NCBI RefSeq assembly: GCF_900155425.1 | Contig: NZ_LT700191.1 | Span: forward strand, 1,449,198-1,513,197 | Source: Parabacteroides massiliensis | Lineage (GTDB): Bacteria > Bacteroidota > Bacteroidia > Bacteroidales > Tannerellaceae | Reading direction: 5' to 3' | Length of the DNA stretch: 64,000 bases | Notes under the pieces: model-generated | Databases searched by the model: none | The model's input: the letters and a program-made list of their open reading frames with translations, nothing else | What the model was told of the DNA's origin: nothing | Made by a program: the position numbers and the translations under genes | Shown: piece by piece, positions 54,235-62,443 of the stretch | How positions within the stretch are numbered: position 1 is the stretch's first letter | Layout: every line of letters starts with the position of its first letter

Positions 54235-56415
54235 ATGACTAAGAATAAATCTGAAAAGAAAAGTAATAAACCGGGGAAGAAGAAAAGCCACTCCAAAGGT
54301 GAAAACAAACGGATGAAAAAAGAGGCTATGATCAATGCCATCATCAACGTTTTCAAATCTTCTCCCAAAGAACCTTTTAACTATCGACAAATCAGCAGTA
54401 TGATTGGAGTAACCAATCAGGTGCAGAAGTTGCAGGTGGTGGATATCCTGTATGAGCTTTCTTCCGACAATTTCATTTCCGAGATAGACCGGGGACGCTA
54501 CCGCTATAACGATTGGGGAACGACTGCTGTCGGAACTTTTATGCGCCGCCAGAATGGCAAGAACTCTTTTATCCCCGAAGATGGCGGGACTCCGATTTTC
54601 GTGGCAGAGCGAAACTCCGCACATGCGCTTAACGGCGATAAGGTAAAAATTCAGCTTCATGCCAAAAGAAAAGGAGCTGACCCGGAAGGCGAGGTTATTG
54701 AAATACTGGAAAGCCAGCAACGCTCGATCACCGGAAAATTGCAGGTGACCAAAGGGCTCGCATTTCTTATTACGGAAGACAAGACTCTTGCAAACGATAT
54801 CTTTATTCCGAAAGACAAACTGAAAGGGGGCAAGACCGGCGACAAAGCGATCGTACGTATCACCGAATGGCCGGAAGGAGCCAAGAACCCGTTGGGCGAA
54901 GTAGTCGATATTCTGGGTACTGCCGGCGACAACAATGCGGAGATGAATGCTATCCTGGCCGAGTTTAACCTTCCATACAAGTATCCGGCCAACGTCGAGA
55001 AGGCAGCAGAAAAGATATCGGAAACGATCCCTGAAGAGGAAATTGCCAAACGTGAGGATTTTCGCGGTATCACGACTTTTACGATCGACCCGAAAGATGC
55101 CAAGGACTTCGATGATGCCCTTTCCGCCCGTAAGTTGGATAATGGCAATTGGGAAGTAGGCGTTCATATTGCCGATGTGACCCACTATGTTAAGCCGGAA
55201 AGCCTGATAGACCGGGAAGCTTTCAGTCGTGCAACTTCTGTGTATCTCGTGGATCGTACCATCCCGATGTTACCGGAACGTTTGTGCAATCAGATATGTT
55301 CACTTCGGCCGGATGAGGAAAAACTTTGTTTTTCTGTGATTTTCGAGCTGAATAAGAATGCCGAAATCCAACAGTCCCATATCACCCGCACCATTATCAA
55401 GAGTGACCGCCGTTTCACTTATGAAGAGGCTCAGGCTGTCATTGAAACAGGCGAGGGCGATTATAAAGAAGAAATCTTGGCACTTAACAGCCTGGCACAA
55501 AAACTGCGCGACCGACGTTTTAAAGACGGGGCAATTGCTTTCGACCGTTACGAAGTCAAATTCGACATAGACGAGAATGGCAAACCGTTGGGAACGTATA
55601 TCAAAGAATCGAAGGAAGCCAATAAGTTGATCGAAGAATTCATGTTATTGGCAAACCGTACGGTTGCCGAGTTTGTCGGAAAGAGTAAGAATAAGACTAA
55701 GAAGACGTTTGTCTATCGTGTCCATGAACAGCCTGATCCTGAAAAACTAAGAGACTTCTCTGCGTTCATCAGCCGTTTCGGTTACAAGATGCGTACGGAA
55801 GGAACGAAAACGGATATCTCCAAAGGTATCAACAAGCTGTTGGACAGCGTACAGGGCAAACCGGAAGAAAACTTGGTGGAGACTTTGGCTATCCGCTCCA
55901 TGCAGAAAGCCCGCTATACGACAGACAATGTCGGACACTATGGGTTGGCAATGGACTATTATACGCATTTCACTTCTCCCATCCGCCGTTATCCGGATAT
56001 GATGGTGCATCGTTTGCTGGAACGCTATCTGGCTGGTGGGCGCAGTGTGATAAAGAATAAATACGAGGATTATTGTAAACATTGTTCCGATATGGAAGTG
56101 TTGGCTTCAAACGCCGAACGCTCCTCCATCAAGTACAAACAGGTCGAATTTATGAAAGATAAGTTGGGGCAGGTATTCGACGGTACCGTGTCCGGTGTCG
56201 CCGAATGGGGATTGTATGTGGAACTGAATGAAAACAAATGCGAAGGACTTGTCCCGATCCGCGACCTCGACGATGACTACTATGAGTTTGACGATAAGAA
56301 TTACTGTTTGTTGGGACGCAGGACAAAACGCATTTACCGGTTAGGAGACTCCATTACGGTAAAGGTGGCACAAGCTAACCTGGAGAGGAAACAGTTGGAT
56401 TTCGCATTGGTCTGA
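54235..56415 (+). CDS. rnr: Ribonuclease R
   Basis: RNase R is a 3'-5' exoribonuclease that degrades structured RNA. From ATG at 54235 the 726 residues have a Lys-rich start, a winged-helix-like region (about 25-85), cold-shock domains (about 85-230), the RNB catalytic domain with DPKDAKDFDDALS, and a C-terminal S1 domain (about 635-726). The catalytic-site RRYPD lies in FTSPIRRYPDMMVHRLL. The longer frame begins at TTG 54223 and is not needed. It is preceded by 81 bases with no clear promoter. Confidence 0.96.
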   Translation: MTKNKSEKKSNKPGKKKSHSKGENKRMKKEAMINAIINVFKSSPKEPFNYRQISSMIGVTNQVQKLQVVDILYELSSDNFISEIDRGRYRYNDWGTTAVGTFMRRQNGKNSFIPEDGGTPIFVAERNSAHALNGDKVKIQLHAKRKGADPEGEVIEILESQQRSITGKLQVTKGLAFLITEDKTLANDIFIPKDKLKGGKTGDKAIVRITEWPEGAKNPLGEVVDILGTAGDNNAEMNAILAEFNLPYKYPANVEKAAEKISETIPEEEIAKREDFRGITTFTIDPKDAKDFDDALSARKLDNGNWEVGVHIADVTHYVKPESLIDREAFSRATSVYLVDRTIPMLPERLCNQICSLRPDEEKLCFSVIFELNKNAEIQQSHITRTIIKSDRRFTYEEAQAVIETGEGDYKEEILALNSLAQKLRDRRFKDGAIAFDRYEVKFDIDENGKPLGTYIKESKEANKLIEEFMLLANRTVAEFVGKSKNKTKKTFVYRVHEQPDPEKLRDFSAFISRFGYKMRTEGTKTDISKGINKLLDSVQGKPEENLVETLAIRSMQKARYTTDNVGHYGLAMDYYTHFTSPIRRYPDMMVHRLLERYLAGGRSVIKNKYEDYCKHCSDMEVLASNAERSSIKYKQVEFMKDKLGQVFDGTVSGVAEWGLYVELNENKCEGLVPIRDLDDDYYEFDDKNYCLLGRRTKRIYRLGDSITVKVAQANLERKQLDFALV

Positions 56416-56500
56416 ACAATGGACATTGGACAATTGACAATTGGTTCGGTTTTTGGCCGATTTAGTATTCCTAAGATTGTCAATTGCCCATTGTCAATTC
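56413..56500. repeat. CAATTGA-family inverted short-word repeat after rnr
   Basis: Words of the type CAATGGACATTGGACAATTG (start 56415) and their complements near 56478-56500 flank a short spacer between convergent genes and can form a hairpin. Confidence 0.7.
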
Positions 56501-56709
56501 CAAAAGACAAGTCCTGCCACTCCGCAGGCTATCAACCCTAATCCCAGCAAGGCATAGAAAATACGGGCACCTTTACGGCCCAGCCATCTGACAAAAGTCA
56601 TAGCTCCGCTGGTCTGGAAATACCAGTCGAGATTCAAGATCGCAGCAACAATGGAGAATGCCCCTAATGCGATAAAGAGTAGTAGGATGAAATATTCGGT
56701 AGGCTCCAT
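56494..56709 (-). CDS. Small two-helix membrane protein resembling the Imm17 family
   Basis: The 71 residues hold two membrane helices (about 6-24 and 49-69) joined by a basic loop with RWLGRKGARIF. It resembles proteins annotated as Imm17, a putative immunity family named for toxin contexts. No toxin is nearby; the gene starts one base after the tsaE stop codon. A general membrane role is as likely. Its end overlaps the CAATTGA repeat. Confidence 0.75.
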   Translation of the reverse strand: MEPTEYFILLLFIALGAFSIVAAILNLDWYFQTSGAMTFVRWLGRKGARIFYALLGLGLIACGVAGLVFWN

Positions 56710-56710
56710 T

Positions 56711-57130
56711 TTACTTCACTTCTACGGTACGGGAGCCGTCCGGGTTTTCTGTAATGGTAACATCTACAACATCACCGGGCAATAATTCTTCGATCTTTTC
56801 CGGCCATTCGATAAAGCAGAGAGCATCGCTATAGAAATAGTCTTCCGTGCCTATATCTTCCGCTTCACTTAGTTTGTTGATGCGATAGAAGTCAAAATGA
56901 TAGATAAGTTCACCGGTCTTATCGCTGCGATATTCGTTGATGATGGCGAATGTCGGGCTGTTGATGACATCTTCCACACCCAACTCTTCGCAGATAGCCT
57001 TGATAAAAGTTGTCTTTCCCGCTCCCATGTTGCCCCGGAATGCAAAAACAGTACGGTCGTCCATTCCGGCAATGAACTCTTTGGCTGCTTGACGGATCGT
57101 ATCTAAACTTTCGATTTTAATTGTATGCAT
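56711..57130 (-). CDS. tsaE: tRNA threonylcarbamoyladenosine biosynthesis ATPase TsaE
   Basis: TsaE is the small ATPase that works with TsaB and TsaD to make t6A37 on tRNAs. The 139 residues show the Walker [11 protein letters not shown] (33-42), [11 protein letters not shown] (about 57-67), and the C-terminal [13 protein letters not shown]. It is upstream of the Imm17-like gene with one base between. A TAACTTTG box precedes it. Confidence 0.95.
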   Translation of the reverse strand: MHTIKIESLDTIRQAAKEFIAGMDDRTVFAFRGNMGAGKTTFIKAICEELGVEDVINSPTFAIINEYRSDKTGELIYHFDFYRINKLSEAEDIGTEDYFYSDALCFIEWPEKIEELLPGDVVDVTITENPDGSRTVEVK

Positions 57131-57137
57131 AACTTTG

Positions 57138-57286
57138 ATAATTGATTAATTGGCAATTGACAATTGACCATTCAGAGAGAAAAAGGAGAATTGGTAACTG
57201 GCAACCGGCAATTGAAGTTTATGGTTGCAAAGTTAAAACAATTGTCAATTGTCAATTCTTAATTGTCAATTATTTTGCAGTTGCCA
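57138..57286. repeat. CAATTGA-family inverted short-word repeats between tsaE and porX
   Basis: TTGGCAATTGACAATTGACC (start 57151) and the complementary CAATTGTCAATTGTCAATTC (start 57240) flank a spacer holding the tsaE -7 box, and can form a hairpin. Confidence 0.75.
57228..57235 (-). promoter_or_regulatory. -7 box of tsaE
   Basis: TAACTTTG on the minus strand matches TAnnTTTG, 98 bases before the tsaE ATG. Confidence 0.4.
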
Positions 57287-57287
57287 A

Positions 57288-58838
57288 TCATTTTACTGTC
57301 ATCGTGATGAAAGGAATCAACATTTCCTCCATCGAAATACCTCCGTGCTGGAATGTGTTCTTATAGTAAGAAACGTAATAATTGTAGTTGTTCGGATAGG
57401 CAAAGAAATCGTTACTCATCGCAAAGATATATTTGCTGCTCAAATTCGGGGAAGGCAGTCCTGCCTTGTCGGGAAAACGAATGTCGAAAACTTCCTTCGG
57501 ATTATAATTCAAGTTCTTGCCTACCTTGTAGCGCAGGTTGGTATTTGTATTCTTATCGCCTATCACCTTCTGCGGGTTGTCAACGCGGATCGTACCGTGG
57601 TCGGTCGTGACGATTACTTTATATCCTTTTCCGGCGATACGTTTGAAAAGTTCCAGTGTACCTGAATGTTGAAACCAAGAGCGTGTCAGGCTGCGATAGG
57701 CTGCTTCGCTCTGGGCCAGTTCGCGGATCATCTTGTTTTCTGTACGAGCATGAGACAGCATGTCGACGAAGTTCAGCACTACCACATTCAACTGGTTACG
57801 AAGCAGAGATGGAACGATATTCAGCAATTTGTCGTTATACTGCGAATCATGTACCTTATGATAGGAGAACGTATATTTTTTACGGAACCGCTCGATCTGT
57901 GTCTGGATAAGCGGCGCCTCGTTCAGGTTTTTCCCTTCTTCACTATCTTCGTCCACCCAAAGTTCCGGAAACATCTTTTCGATCTGCAAAGGCATCAGTC
58001 CGGAGAAGATCGAGTTGCGGGCATATTGTGTGGCGGTCGGGAGGATGCTGTAGTACAGGCTTTCGTCGAACGTATAGTATTCGGCAAGCAGATCTTTTAC
58101 TTCGCGCCACTGGTCGAGACGGAAATTGTCGATCAGGATAAAAAAGACTTTTTCTCCGTTGTCGAGCATCGGAAATACTTTCTTTTTAAACAAATCCGGA
58201 CTCATCAACGGGCGGATTTCAGGATTTTGAATCCAATCCAAATAGTTCTTTTTGACAAATTTCCCGAATGCACAGTTTGCCTCCTGTTTCTGCATACGGA
58301 GCATGTCAGTCATCGGAACCTGGCTGTTTTCCAACTCAATTTCCCAATAGACGAGCTTCTTGTATACCTCCATCCAGTCGTCGGTCGTCAGCGAATCGTT
58401 GATTTGCATGCCGATACGTCCGAACTCCTGCTGGTAGCCGACAGTTGTCGTTTCGGATATGATTACATTCTTGTGGACATTTTTCTTGATAGACAAAAGC
58501 AATTGGTTTGGGTTGACCGGCTTGATCAGGTAATCGGCGATCTTGTTGCCGATAGCCTGGTTCATGATGCTCTCTTCCTCGCTCTTGGTAACCATGACGA
58601 TCGGAACATCGGGATTGATAGCCTTGATCTGCGCCAATGTTTCCAATCCGGTCAGCCCCGGCATATTCTCGTCCAGAAAAATAATGTCGAACGATTCTTC
58701 CTTACAGCATTCGATGGCGTCCTGCCCGCTGATTACCGGAATCACTTCATATCCCTTGTCCTGCAGGAAAAGGATGTGGGGCTTTAACAAATCTATCTCA
58801 TCATCTGCCCAAAGCACTCTGTCTTTCTTTGCTGCCAT
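57288..58838 (-). CDS. porX: PorX-family response regulator with PglZ-like phosphatase domain
   Basis: In Porphyromonas gingivalis PorX with PorY regulates type IX secretion; homologues occur across Bacteroidetes. From ATG at 58838 the 516 residues have a CheY-like receiver (about 5-120) with DDE (12-14), phosphoacceptor Asp56 in FLDENMPG, and the LIKPVNP Lys. A helical linker follows, and then an alkaline-phosphatase/PglZ-like domain (about 215-516) with FFILIDNFRLDQW and VIVTTDHGTIRVD metal-site motifs. The longer frame (11 codons) starts before the conserved region. No porY or T9SS gene is in the window. Confidence 0.93.
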   Translation of the reverse strand: MAAKKDRVLWADDEIDLLKPHILFLQDKGYEVIPVISGQDAIECCKEESFDIIFLDENMPGLTGLETLAQIKAINPDVPIVMVTKSEEESIMNQAIGNKIADYLIKPVNPNQLLLSIKKNVHKNVIISETTTVGYQQEFGRIGMQINDSLTTDDWMEVYKKLVYWEIELENSQVPMTDMLRMQKQEANCAFGKFVKKNYLDWIQNPEIRPLMSPDLFKKKVFPMLDNGEKVFFILIDNFRLDQWREVKDLLAEYYTFDESLYYSILPTATQYARNSIFSGLMPLQIEKMFPELWVDEDSEEGKNLNEAPLIQTQIERFRKKYTFSYHKVHDSQYNDKLLNIVPSLLRNQLNVVVLNFVDMLSHARTENKMIRELAQSEAAYRSLTRSWFQHSGTLELFKRIAGKGYKVIVTTDHGTIRVDNPQKVIGDKNTNTNLRYKVGKNLNYNPKEVFDIRFPDKAGLPSPNLSSKYIFAMSNDFFAYPNNYNYYVSYYKNTFQHGGISMEEMLIPFITMTVK

Positions 58839-58886
58839 AGTTCTATCTTTCTTTTTTTTGAGGATGAACAAACGGGTTCATCCCTA

Positions 58887-58894
58887 CAAATGTA
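58887..58894 (-). promoter_or_regulatory. -7 box of porX
   Basis: TACATTTG on the minus strand, 49 bases before the porX ATG, matches TAnnTTTG. Confidence 0.5.
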
Positions 58895-58960
58895 TGATAT
58901 TATAACGATATACCCCTTTATTTTGTATGTTCTTCCCTCATTTTTTAGGCTCTTTTGCAT

Positions 58961-58968
58961 TACCTTTG
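58961..58968 (+). promoter_or_regulatory. -7 box of the GH2 gene
   Basis: TACCTTTG matches TAnnTTTG, 31 bases before the ATG at 59000. Confidence 0.5.
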
Positions 58969-58999
58969 TATAATATAAACGAGTTAACTATACACACGT

Positions 59000-61501
59000 A
59001 TGAGACTATCCGTATTTATCCTGATCTACCTGTTTCTTACCGTATGCGGCACACAAGGAAAAGGCCGTGAAAGAATATCCTTTAACAGGAATTGGCGCTT
59101 TGCCTTGACAGAAAAACAAGCCGATGCTTCTGCTCCCGGTACGGATGACAGCAATTGGCGGATACTGGACCTGCCTCACGACTGGAGCATCGAGTCGGAT
59201 TTCTCCCTCGATAACCCGGCAACTCCTGGAGGCGGTGCGCTGCCTGGCGGAACAGGGTGGTATCGGAAACACTTCAAACTGCCTGAAAGCGACAAAGGGA
59301 AAGTGATCTATATTGATTTTGACGGCGTTTACCGGAACAGCGAAGTCTGGCTGAACGGTCATTTGTTAGGTTTCCGCCCCAACGGGTATGTCTCGTTCCG
59401 TTATGATCTGACGCCGTATCTGAATTATGGAAAGAAGGAGAATGTTTTGGTTGTCCGAGCCGATAACAGTGAACAGCCTAATTCCCGCTGGTATTCGGGT
59501 TCCGGCATTTACCGGAATGTATGGTTGGTGAAGACCGGACAAGTCCATGTGGATAATTGGGGGACAAACATCACGACTCCGGTCATTAATGCGGACAAGA
59601 GCACGGTCGAGATTGAAACGACTTTGAAAAACGACGCTTCCGATGTGACCGTGGAAGTTTCTACCCTGATACAAGACAAGGAAGGAAAGATACTATACCG
59701 GATATCCTCCCCGGCCGAGATAGCCGCAGGAGGGAAGAAAACCGTTACACACACGATAGAAATGTTCTATCCGGAACTATGGAGCGTCCGGAATCCTTAT
59801 CTGTACACCGCCATAACCGAGGTGAAAGTCGGCAATAAGCTGACGGATCGTTATCGGACCACATTCGGCATACGTAAATTCGATTGGGACGAGCATACGG
59901 GATTCTCCCTGAACGGAGAACCAACAAAAATATTGGGCGTCTGCCTGCATCATGACTTGGGATGCCTCGGAAGCGCGGTCAATACGAGGGCACTCGAACG
60001 TCAGCTGCAAATGATGAAAGACATGGGCGCCAATGCCGTCCGCACCAGCCATAACCCACCGGCACCCGAACTGCTCGACATCTGCGACCGGATCGGATTG
60101 CTGGTACAAGACGAAGCTTTCGATATGTGGCGGAAACGGAAATCACCGTACGACTATGCCCGATATTTTGACGAATGGCATGAAAAGGACTTGACAGACC
60201 AGATCCTGCGCGACCGTAACCATCCGTCCGTCTTTATGTGGAGCATCGGAAACGAGGTGCTGGAGCAATGGCAACATGCCGATGCCGATACGCTCAGTCT
60301 CGAAGCTGCCAACCTGATCTTAAATGCAGGTCATCCGGTGGATGACAAGGTATTGTCCGATACTGCCATGAGCGTACAGGGATTGATCGCCCATTCGCTG
60401 GCGGCGATCGTCAGGCGCCTGGATAAGACGCGCCCCGTCACTGCTGCCAACAACGAAGCGACACCGGGTAACTTGATCTTCCGTTCGAATGCGTTGGATG
60501 TATTGGGATTCAACTATCACGAAAAGAATTACGAGCCGTTTCCGCTGAATTTCCCGGGTAAAAAGTTAATCGTAAGCGAGTCTACTTCCGCCTTGATGAC
60601 ACGCGGTTACTACCAGATGCCATCCGATTCGATGTATGTCTGGCCGAACACCTGGCGGGAACGCTTCGATCGTCCCGAACACCTTTGCTCGGCTTATGAC
60701 AACTGCCATGTGCCTTGGGGATCGACCCACGAGGTGACTTGGCGGGAAGTCAAACGGTTGCCTTATGTTTCAGGTCTGTTTATCTGGACGGGCTTTGACT
60801 ATCTGGGTGAACCGACACCTTACTGGTGGCCGAGCCGTAGCAGTTTCTTCGGTATTGTCGACTTGGCAGGCATCCCGAAAGATATCTATTATATGTATCA
60901 GAGCGAATGGACCGACACGCCGGTTCTTCACCTTTTCCCGCACTGGAACTGGAAGGAAGGAGAGACTGTCGATGTCTGGGCCTACTATAACCAAGCGGAC
61001 GAAGTGGAGCTTTTCCTGAACGGTGAGAGCCTGGGTGTCAAGAGCAAGCCGGACGATGTTTTCCACGTCTGCTGGCGGGTACCTTTTGTACCGGGCACGT
61101 TGAAAGCTGTTTCCCGCAGGAACGGCAAGGATGTGCTTGTACGTGAAATCCGTACGGCCGGCGAACCAGCCCGGATCATGCTGATCCCCGATCGTTCCGT
61201 CTTGCACGCCGATGGCACGGATCTTTCATTCGTGACCGTGGAAATACAAGACAAAGACGGGAACTTGGTGCCGGATGCCGACAACCTGCTTCACTTTACG
61301 GTTGAGGGGAATGGCTTTATCGCCGGGACAGATAACGGAAACCAGAACGATTCCGTCAGTCTCAAGAAACCGGAACGCCATGCGTTCTACGGAAAAGCAA
61401 TGGCGGTTGTACAAAACACGGGCAAGGCTGGAACCATCCGGTTGAAAGCTACGGCGGAAGGTCTGCCGGATGCAATCGTGGAAATAAAGGTTGGAGAATA
61501 A
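59000..61501 (+). CDS. Secreted glycoside hydrolase family 2 enzyme, probable beta-galactosidase
   Basis: The 833 residues begin with a signal peptide (about 1-20). GH2 sugar-binding (about 25-200), immunoglobulin-like (about 200-305) and TIM-barrel (about 305-620) domains follow, and a C-terminal DUF4982/Ig-like tail. The catalytic acid/base is Glu419 in WSIGNEVLEQW and the nucleophile Glu527 in LIVSESTSALM. RTSHNPPAPELLD and RDRNHPSVFMWS are typical GH2 blocks. The layout matches Bacteroidales periplasmic or surface beta-galactosidases; beta-glucuronidase or beta-mannosidase activity cannot be ruled out. It stands alone with its own promoter. Confidence 0.9.
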   Translation: MRLSVFILIYLFLTVCGTQGKGRERISFNRNWRFALTEKQADASAPGTDDSNWRILDLPHDWSIESDFSLDNPATPGGGALPGGTGWYRKHFKLPESDKGKVIYIDFDGVYRNSEVWLNGHLLGFRPNGYVSFRYDLTPYLNYGKKENVLVVRADNSEQPNSRWYSGSGIYRNVWLVKTGQVHVDNWGTNITTPVINADKSTVEIETTLKNDASDVTVEVSTLIQDKEGKILYRISSPAEIAAGGKKTVTHTIEMFYPELWSVRNPYLYTAITEVKVGNKLTDRYRTTFGIRKFDWDEHTGFSLNGEPTKILGVCLHHDLGCLGSAVNTRALERQLQMMKDMGANAVRTSHNPPAPELLDICDRIGLLVQDEAFDMWRKRKSPYDYARYFDEWHEKDLTDQILRDRNHPSVFMWSIGNEVLEQWQHADADTLSLEAANLILNAGHPVDDKVLSDTAMSVQGLIAHSLAAIVRRLDKTRPVTAANNEATPGNLIFRSNALDVLGFNYHEKNYEPFPLNFPGKKLIVSESTSALMTRGYYQMPSDSMYVWPNTWRERFDRPEHLCSAYDNCHVPWGSTHEVTWREVKRLPYVSGLFIWTGFDYLGEPTPYWWPSRSSFFGIVDLAGIPKDIYYMYQSEWTDTPVLHLFPHWNWKEGETVDVWAYYNQADEVELFLNGESLGVKSKPDDVFHVCWRVPFVPGTLKAVSRRNGKDVLVREIRTAGEPARIMLIPDRSVLHADGTDLSFVTVEIQDKDGNLVPDADNLLHFTVEGNGFIAGTDNGNQNDSVSLKKPERHAFYGKAMAVVQNTGKAGTIRLKATAEGLPDAIVEIKVGE

Positions 61502-61712
61502 GAGGAACAGGGCTTGGTCGCAGAACTTGTTATTGCGGAATCCTCTGCCACTCTATCGCACTTTACCATGCGAGTTTTGATAATCATGGTGCGTAGGAGT
61601 GATAGATGCCGTATTTGTCTATCACTTATGTATCATCGGTTTTCTGAAAGCCATAGTCTTTATTTTACAATATAGGTATGTATTAATCAATCAGTAGGTA
61701 TGTTTTGTTTTC

Positions 61713-61772
61713 GGACACCCGGGTGTCCGGGGCAGAAACACCCGGGTGTATGGGGCGGCTACACCCGGATGT
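61713..61772. repeat. Three iterated ACACCCGGGTGT palindromes
   Basis: GGACACCCGGGTGTCC (61713-61728), ACACCCGGGTGT (61738-61749) and the variant ACACCCGGATGT (61761-61772) recur every 23 bases in the 480-base gap between the GH2 gene and dut. Spacers share GGGGC. The rest of the gap shows only the dut -7 box and no convincing gene. Confidence 0.85.
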
Positions 61773-61954
61773 TGAAAGGTGCAAGATGGGGGTGTCTGCG
61801 ATCATTTCTGCTTGTTTTCGATACTTTTCTTGCTTGTTTTGAAGAAAGTATCATAAGGGAACCAAAACATTCCGGTGTGGATGTATATAGGTGTACTTAG
61901 TATAATTTAAAGAATAATGAAACTTCCGGGAGATGGTAATCAGGGATATTTATG

Positions 61955-61962
61955 TAAATTTG
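61955..61962 (+). promoter_or_regulatory. -7 box of dut
   Basis: TAAATTTG matches TAnnTTTG, 19 bases before the dut ATG. Confidence 0.55.
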
Positions 61963-61981
61963 CCCGGAAATAAAAGAGTTT

Positions 61982-62413
61982 ATGGAAGTAAAGATCATAA
62001 ATAAGTCACATCATCCGCTGCCGGGATACGCGACTCCACTGTCGGCAGGAATGGATATTCGTGCAAATCTGACGGAACCGGTAGTATTGAAACCCCTTGA
62101 ACGGAAACTGATTCCGACCGGATTGTATATCGCGTTGCCGGAAGGCTATGAGGCACAGATGCGCCCCCGTAGCGGCTTGGCATTGAAACATGGCATCACA
62201 TTGCTGAACACGCCGGGCACTATCGATGCCGACTATCGCGGCGAGATCGGCATAATTCTGATAAACATCTCATCCGAACCGTTTACCGTCAACGACGGGG
62301 AGCGTATTTGCCAGATGGTGATCACGACTCACAGCCAGGTTGTTTGGCGACCGGTAGAGGCGCTGGACGACACCGAACGGGGAGACGGCGGTTTCGGTCA
62401 CACTGGAAGATAA
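61982..62413 (+). CDS. dut: dUTP diphosphatase
   Basis: Dut hydrolyses dUTP to dUMP and diphosphate, keeping uracil out of DNA. The 143 residues carry the five trimeric dUTPase motifs: AGMDIRA (about 22-28), [11 protein letters not shown] (about 61-71), [16 protein letters not shown] (about 76-91), ERICQMV, and the C-terminal [10 protein letters not shown]. It is followed 30 bases later by a TPR gene and likely heads an operon. Confidence 0.97.
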   Translation: MEVKIINKSHHPLPGYATPLSAGMDIRANLTEPVVLKPLERKLIPTGLYIALPEGYEAQMRPRSGLALKHGITLLNTPGTIDADYRGEIGIILINISSEPFTVNDGERICQMVITTHSQVVWRPVEALDDTERGDGGFGHTGR

Positions 62414-62443
62414 ATGAAAATTAAATATTAAGAATTTAAAAAT

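Noticed and set aside
57666-58787. A 373-residue plus-strand frame
   Set aside because: It is antisense to porX, which shows receiver and phosphatase motifs.
61700-61900. A 66-residue plus-strand frame between the GH2 gene and dut
   Set aside because: Its N-terminal half is only the translation of the ACACCCGGGTGT palindromes, and it has no promoter of its own or family resemblance.
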